A stretch of DNA of 64,000 bases from an uncultured Planctomycetota bacterium (lineage in GTDB: Bacteria > Planctomycetota > Phycisphaerae > SM23-33), in NCBI GenBank assembly GCA_903892515.1, contig CAITIS010000057.1:113627-177626 (forward strand). The letters are read 5' to 3'. The notes beneath the pieces are model-generated. The model made no database searches. It saw only the letters and a list, made by a program, of their open reading frames with translations, and was not told where the DNA came from. Position 1 is the stretch's first letter. Every line of letters starts with the position of its first letter. Shown here in pieces: positions 59,572 to 64,000 of this stretch. The position numbers were made by a program, and so were the translations under genes.

Positions 59572-60747
59572 ATGTTATCGATCAAGAACAACATGATGTC
59601 TGCGAACGCTGCACGGCACTTGGGCATTAACTATGATTCGCTGGCCACGTCAGTCGAAAGACTGTCTTCCGGCCTGCGTATCAACTCGGCCAAGGACGAC
59701 GCCGCCGGCATGGCCGTCAACGAAGGCATTCGTGCCGACGTGGCCACGCTGCAGCAGGGCTCACGTAACGCTCAGGACGGCATCAGCATGTTGCAGACCG
59801 CTGAAGGCGCCATGTCCGTTATCGACGATAACCTGGTCCGCATGAAGGAACTGGCCGAGCAGGCCTCGACCGATTCGTATTCGGCGCCCCAGAAGTCCAT
59901 CATGAACCAGGAATTCCAGCAGCTGTCCGCCGAAATCACGCGTATTGCCAACTCGACGTCGTTCAACGGCATCACCATGCTGAACAGCACCAGCACCATG
60001 GCGATCAACGTCGGGTCTGCGCAGACCATCGACGTCACCTGCCAGAAGATGGACGCGACCACCCTGGGCGTGGGCTCCACCAAGTCCACCGCCACGCTGC
60101 TGGCTGGCGTGGCCGACGCGACGAACACCGGCTTCATCACGACGGCTGACACCAACTCGCTAACGATCACGTTCCAGGGCGAGTCCGCCATCGTGGTGAA
60201 TTGGTTGACCGCGTCCGGCAACACCGGCGCCACCAGCCTGAACACAGTCGTCAGCCAGATCAACAGTGCCTCGCGGGCGGTCAGCGGCTATGACGCCGCA
60301 GCGGCCGTGTTCGACAACGCCTCGGGCCTGTACAGCCTGCAGCTCAAGGCCAAGGATGGCGGCGTCAAGACCATCACCATCGCGAACTCGGGCGCTGGCA
60401 GCCTGGCCACCGCCAACTTCAATAAGGTGACTGGCACGACCGCCCTGGACATCACAAGTTCGGTCAATGCCGGCCAGGCCCTGACTAACCTGTCCGCCGC
60501 CATCAACACCAAGGACACGTACCGCGCGTCCCTGGGCTACATGATGAACCGTCTGCAGTCCGCCGTTCGCGTTGTGGACATTCAGGCGGAAAACCTCAAG
60601 ACGGCAAGTTCGCGTATCAGTGACGTTGACGTTGCCACCGAGATGGCGAACATGACCCGCACGAACGTGTTGGCCCAGGCCGGCATCTCCATGTTGACGC
60701 AGGCCAACAACATGCCGCAGATGGCGACGCAGTTGCTCCGCGGCTAA
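59572..60747 (+). CDS. fliC: Flagellin
   Basis: The 391-residue protein polymerises into the flagellar filament. The N-terminal D0/D1 is classical (SANAARHLGINYDSLATSVE, RLSSGLRINSAKDDAAGMAV, QQGSRNAQDGISMLQTAEGA). A variable middle of about 150-300 follows, Thr/Ser/Ala-rich, then the C-terminal D1/D0 (SRISDVDVATEMANMTRTNV, GISMLTQANNMPQMATQLLR). The ATG at 59572 has GGAGAAG upstream. Being secreted, it needs no cleaved signal. It is followed by a terminator-like hairpin. Confidence 0.96.
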   Translation: MLSIKNNMMSANAARHLGINYDSLATSVERLSSGLRINSAKDDAAGMAVNEGIRADVATLQQGSRNAQDGISMLQTAEGAMSVIDDNLVRMKELAEQASTDSYSAPQKSIMNQEFQQLSAEITRIANSTSFNGITMLNSTSTMAINVGSAQTIDVTCQKMDATTLGVGSTKSTATLLAGVADATNTGFITTADTNSLTITFQGESAIVVNWLTASGNTGATSLNTVVSQINSASRAVSGYDAAAAVFDNASGLYSLQLKAKDGGVKTITIANSGAGSLATANFNKVTGTTALDITSSVNAGQALTNLSAAINTKDTYRASLGYMMNRLQSAVRVVDIQAENLKTASSRISDVDVATEMANMTRTNVLAQAGISMLTQANNMPQMATQLLRG

Positions 60748-60833
60748 GTGATGTAAGCGTAATGCAGGCCCGGCGTAGAACCCTTTAGCGGTTCGCACCC
60801 GATCCGACCCAACGTCAGGGCCTGAAAGAACGG

Positions 60834-60892
60834 CAGCCACAGTGGTGAACATGGACCTCAACCCGTCCTCCACCTCTGTGGCTGTCTTTGTT
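60834..60892 (+). terminator. Terminator-like hairpin after flagellin
   Basis: The arms CAGCCACAG (60834-60842) and CTGTGGCTG (60876-60884) are perfect. An inner GTGG/CCAC pair extends the stem past a bulge. TCTTTGTT follows. Confidence 0.6.
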
Positions 60893-60948
60893 GCGCCCAA
60901 ATCGCCTCAAGTCCTGGGCGTCTGTAACGACAATAGAAGCAGAAGCGA

Positions 60949-61031
60949 GTTCTTAGTTGTGAGTTCCTAGTTGGGAGTCCTTGTGCGGGGCCCGGCCCCC
61001 TAGGAACTAAGAACTAGGAACTAAGAACTCG
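60949..61031. repeat. Inverted GAACTAAGAACTAG repeat (family K)
   Basis: GAGTTCTTAGTT and GAGTTCCTAGTT are mirrored by AGGAACTAAGAACTAGG and AACTAAGAACTC around a GGGGCCCGGCCCCC centre. Related AACCAGGAACTAAC text is at 43890-43930. It separates flagellin from fliD. Confidence 0.7.
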
Positions 61032-61050
61032 CCGAGCGAAGGACGGCAGA

Positions 61051-62784
61051 ATGTCAACCATAACCAGCGGCATCAGTTCTCTGAGCGGCTCGTCCGGAAT
61101 GGCCGGCGTGTTTTCCGGGATCAATACCGACACGCTGGTCCAGCGGGACATGGCCATCGCCCAGATTCCGATGAGCGAACTGACCACGCAGAAGCAGACG
61201 ATCACCAGCAAAGAGACGGCCCTGAGCGACCTGACCGCGCAGGTCAAGGCCGTCCAGGCCGCCGCCGACCGGCTGCGGAGCGCCGCTGGCCTTCGTGCCA
61301 CCACCGTCAACGTCTCGGACACGACCGTTGCCACCGCCACATCTACCGGCGGGGCGTTGAGCGGCTCGCACACAATCGTGGTGGGCGGGTTGGCGACGGC
61401 CAAGCGGCAGGTACATGGCGGCGTGGCAGCCGTGGACACCAAGGTCGGCGCCGGCGCCTTTAGCTACACGTACAAGGCCGGGCAGGCCGATGCCGTCACG
61501 CGCACGGTCTACACCACGGCCGATAGCACCGTGACGGACTTGCAGAACCTCATCAACAACGACGCCGGCAACCCGGGCGTGACGGCCAGTATCCTGAACT
61601 ACAATGACGGTTCGGGCGGGCAGTATCACCTGGTGCTGTCGGGGCATGACAGCGGCTCGACGTTCAACGCTGTCGTGAACGACACAGCCACTACCTTGGA
61701 TGGCTCCAACGGAACAGTGGATTTTCGCCAGGCGTCATTTTTGGAGACGCAGCAGGCCCAGGACGCCAAGATTCGCGTGGACGGCTACCCGGTCGATCCT
61801 GCCTGGATGACGCGTAGCAGCAACAGCATCACCGACGTGATTCCCGGCCTGACGCTCACTCTCCAGAAGCTTGGCACGACCAACGTGACGGTGTCGCAGG
61901 ATACGAACAGTTTCAAGAACAACCTGCAAAGCCTCGTGACGGCGTACAACGCCGCGCAGGCCAAGTTTGCCCAGTACACCGGCTACGACACTGCGACCAA
62001 GACCAGCGGCTTGCTGCAGGGCGACTCCGTCACTAACAACATGCTCTTCCAGTTGCGGGCTCCGCTGACGGCGATGGCCAGCGGCTTTGTGCAGGGAACG
62101 GATTCTTTCCTCGGGCCGGCCGACATCGGCATGAGCGTGGACAAGAACGGGCAGCTTGCCATTGACCAGGACAAACTCAGCGCGGCGCTGACCAAGAACT
62201 ACGACGGCGTGCTGAACCTGGTGGGCGCCCAGTGCAGGGGCATGTCCAGTGATTCGCACATCCAGTTCAACTCCGCGGCGTTAGTGACGACCAGCGGGGC
62301 GTACCAGGTGGAGATCGACTTTACCGATGGCGTGCCATCGGCCGCTCGGATTCGCAAGGCCGGCGAGACGGAGTGGCGAACGGCCGAGATCTCAGGCACC
62401 ACCATCACCGGCAAGACGGGCAGCCCGGAACAGGGGCTGTCGCTGACGGCGGTGTGGGATGGCACTAGCACGACGCAGACCGCCACGGTCAACGTGCAAA
62501 AAGGCTTTGCCGGCGCGGTATACGACAATGCAAACCTCATTCTTGACCCTGTCTCGGGCACGATGACCAGCAAGAAGAAGCAGTATGACGACGCGCTGGC
62601 GCAGGTCGGCAAGCAGATCGACAGCGAACAGGCCAGACTCGATCAGCTCCAAGTGACGCTAAAGGCTAAGTATGCCCGCATGGAAACGACGTTGACGCAG
62701 TTGGATTCCTTCCGGGCGGCGTATGCCTCGCTGACGGGCACGACCTCGAGTTCCTCCAGTTCATCAAGCTCTTCCAGCTCCTAA
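61051..62784 (+). CDS. fliD: Flagellar filament capping protein (hook-associated protein 2)
   Basis: The 577-residue protein has the FliD N-terminal helix region (GVFSGINTDTLVQRDMAIAQ, LTTQKQTITSKETALSDLTA), a variable middle, and the C-terminal coiled part (KKKQYDDALAQVGKQIDSEQ, ARLDQLQVTLKAKYARMETT, LTQLDSFRAAYASLTG). It caps the growing filament and inserts flagellin. The last about 12 residues are a run of Ser, unusual for FliD. AAGGACGG lies before the ATG. It is followed at 14 nt by fliS. Confidence 0.9.
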   Translation: MSTITSGISSLSGSSGMAGVFSGINTDTLVQRDMAIAQIPMSELTTQKQTITSKETALSDLTAQVKAVQAAADRLRSAAGLRATTVNVSDTTVATATSTGGALSGSHTIVVGGLATAKRQVHGGVAAVDTKVGAGAFSYTYKAGQADAVTRTVYTTADSTVTDLQNLINNDAGNPGVTASILNYNDGSGGQYHLVLSGHDSGSTFNAVVNDTATTLDGSNGTVDFRQASFLETQQAQDAKIRVDGYPVDPAWMTRSSNSITDVIPGLTLTLQKLGTTNVTVSQDTNSFKNNLQSLVTAYNAAQAKFAQYTGYDTATKTSGLLQGDSVTNNMLFQLRAPLTAMASGFVQGTDSFLGPADIGMSVDKNGQLAIDQDKLSAALTKNYDGVLNLVGAQCRGMSSDSHIQFNSAALVTTSGAYQVEIDFTDGVPSAARIRKAGETEWRTAEISGTTITGKTGSPEQGLSLTAVWDGTSTTQTATVNVQKGFAGAVYDNANLILDPVSGTMTSKKKQYDDALAQVGKQIDSEQARLDQLQVTLKAKYARMETTLTQLDSFRAAYASLTGTTSSSSSSSSSSSS

Positions 62785-62798
62785 TAGGACGCAATACC

Positions 62799-63158
62799 AT
62801 GGATGGCATCGCAGCTTACCAGGAAATAGGGATTCTGACGCAGACGCCGGGCCGGCTGGTCGTGATGTTGTACGACGGCGCGCTCAAGGCCTTGCGGCAG
62901 GGGATTATCGCGATCGAAGAAAAGGACTTCGAGCGCAAGGCCAAGTGCTTTGGCAAGGCCATTGCGATCATTCACGAACTCAACGGCGCGCTGGACATGC
63001 AGGTCGGCGGCGAGCTCGCTGACAACCTCCGGCGGCTGTACCTGTTCATGATCGACCGGCTCAACGACGCCAGTGTCACCCTGGACACCAGGTCTATTGA
63101 ACGCGTCATTACGCTGTTGGACGAGTTGAACGGCGCCTGGAAGGAAATCGCTTCGTAA
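62799..63158 (+). CDS. fliS: Flagellar export chaperone FliS
   Basis: The 119-residue protein has the FliS pattern: GIAAYQEIGILTQTPGRLVV (flagellin-binding region), MLYDGALKALRQGIIAIEEK, IIHELNGALDMQVGGELADN and LRRLYLFMIDRLNDASV. FliS binds the flagellin C-terminus and stops premature polymerisation. Order fliC-fliD-fliS is standard. Confidence 0.95.
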   Translation: MDGIAAYQEIGILTQTPGRLVVMLYDGALKALRQGIIAIEEKDFERKAKCFGKAIAIIHELNGALDMQVGGELADNLRRLYLFMIDRLNDASVTLDTRSIERVITLLDELNGAWKEIAS

Positions 63159-63351
63159 AGCAGGCCGGAGGTCGGAGGCCTGAGGCCTGAGGCCGGAGGG
63201 GTGCCACACCTGCGGAGTATGCAGGTGTGCGGGCTGATCTCACGGCAAACGTCGCAGCCGTGGCACCTGGCCGGAGAGACTCCCCCCGCACGCGTGCAAC
63301 CAGTTGCACGCCCTACGCCCTACAGCCTACCCCCTATGCCCTGCCTCTATC
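63159..63351. repeat. Repeats of GGAGGCCTGAGGCC and CCCTACGCC types
   Basis: GGTCGGAGGCCTGAGGCC (compare 44590-44700), GTGCCACACCTGCGGAGTAT / GCAGGTGTGCGGGC with GCAGCCGTGGCACC, and ACGCCCTACGCCCTACAGCC (family I). No gene. Confidence 0.6.
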
Positions 63352-63852
63352 TCACATGATGATTCGCCCGGCGGAATCCGTCTCCAGCCGGGTGATGCCG
63401 GGGTGCTGAAACTCCAGATCTTGCAGAATGTGGCTTTGCCGCCTGACGGCCGACTGGGCCATGGCCAGCTTGTGCGCCATTACGTCCCTGCTGGAGACCA
63501 TTCCCGCCACCGCGTTGTTGTCCACGATGGGCAGGTGCCGAATGTGGTGCTGGGCCATCATGCGTTCGGCCTGATCCAGGTCGGTCTGCGGCGTGCAGGT
63601 ATGCACGTTCTTGACCATGATGTCGGCCACGGGGGTCTTGGCGGGGTTGAGGTTCGCGGCCACCACTTTGCCCAGGACGTCGCGTTCGGTCACGATGCCT
63701 AGCAGGTGGTTGTCGCTTCCCAGCACGACCAGGCTGCCGATTCCATGCTTGGACATGAGTTGGGCCGCGGCCACAACGGTGTCGGTGAGAGTAATGGAGA
63801 CAAGCGTTGCATCGCGTTTGACCAGTCGTTCGATACGGCTAACGGCTGCCAT
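63352..63852 (-). CDS. CBS-domain pair protein
   Basis: The 166-residue protein has two CBS motifs: TDTVVAAAQLMSKHGIGSLV ... LLGIVTERDVLGKVV (about 25-65) and TPQTDLDQAERMMAQHHIRH ... AGMVSSRDVMAHKL (about 88-130). Such pairs bind adenine nucleotides and regulate partners. No fused domain is present. The ATG at 63852 is preferred to longer in-frame starts, with GAGAAG upstream. It has no clear tie to the convergent flagellar genes. 63853-64000 shows no gene. Confidence 0.85.
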   Translation of the reverse strand: MAAVSRIERLVKRDATLVSITLTDTVVAAAQLMSKHGIGSLVVLGSDNHLLGIVTERDVLGKVVAANLNPAKTPVADIMVKNVHTCTPQTDLDQAERMMAQHHIRHLPIVDNNAVAGMVSSRDVMAHKLAMAQSAVRRQSHILQDLEFQHPGITRLETDSAGRIIM

Positions 63853-64000
63853 GATCTTCTCGCATTCACGGATTGCACCCGGGACCCAAGGTGAACATCG
63901 GCCCGCCAAGGCAGGCGGTTGAGTTGCGCCGGTAGTGGTCGGCCTGATTTTCCGAGTGCGGGGATTTCCGAGGGCTGCTTAAGGGGCGTCGCGCACTGGT

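Overview
The window is high-GC bacterial DNA that looks like a chromosome segment of a planctomycete, most probably of the class Phycisphaerae. Three observations suggest this. Three secreted proteins end in PEP-CTERM sorting tails, two of them directly after a dockerin module. A PduS/PduT-type microcompartment pair is present. The intergenic spaces are crowded with short palindromic repeats. The assignment is inference from gene content, with no phylogeny behind it.

Layout. 1-11.5 kb: the end of asnS, two dockerin/PEP-CTERM propeller paralogues, uvrB, a PilT-like ATPase, a zinc-ribbon membrane protein and birA. 11.7-31.4 kb: one continuous + strand type IV pilus / type II secretion cluster. 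Its order is six pseudopilins, pilM-N-O, a PilP/GspC-like gene, a secretin, a TPR lipoprotein, a histidine kinase, a receiver protein, a PocR-GAF-HD-GYP protein, a STAS protein, PilB, PilT and PilC. It opens with a candidate cyclic-di-GMP-I (GEMM-I) riboswitch and closes with a strong intrinsic terminator. 31.9-34 kb: a Phd/RelE toxin-antitoxin pair and a glycerol-1-phosphate dehydrogenase-like gene. 34.7-49 kb: mixed housekeeping and accessory genes (pheT without its tRNA-binding domain, DUF4282, GT9, a sugar isomerase, a lipoprotein esterase, a DRG-like GTPase, DUF2231, DUF2617, pyrE, a tandem-STN secreted protein, a GHL6-like glycosidase) separated by repeat-filled spacers. 49.3-53.8 kb: a HAF-repeat PEP-CTERM protein, a 28-codon ORF, and rpmI-rplT-pheS on the minus strand. 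53.9-56 kb: an isolated PduS-like flavo/Fe-S protein and a PduT-like BMC-T shell protein. 56.2-57.9 kb: a PilB-type ATPase fused to an excisionase-like HTH. 58.3-63.2 kb: a YkgJ-type Cys-cluster gene under a sigma-28-like promoter, then flagellin, fliD and fliS. A CBS-pair protein ends the window.

How the parts fit. The pilus cluster appears tied to c-di-GMP at three levels: a candidate riboswitch at its head, an HD-GYP phosphodiesterase inside it, and an MshEN-like N-terminus on its PilB. Four pilus-type motor ATPases occur in 52 kb, including the HTH fusion, whose promoter carries an interrupted palindrome. Several genes have a -10 box 6-8 nt before the ATG, suggesting leaderless transcripts. 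No CRISPR array, tRNA or rRNA gene was recognised.
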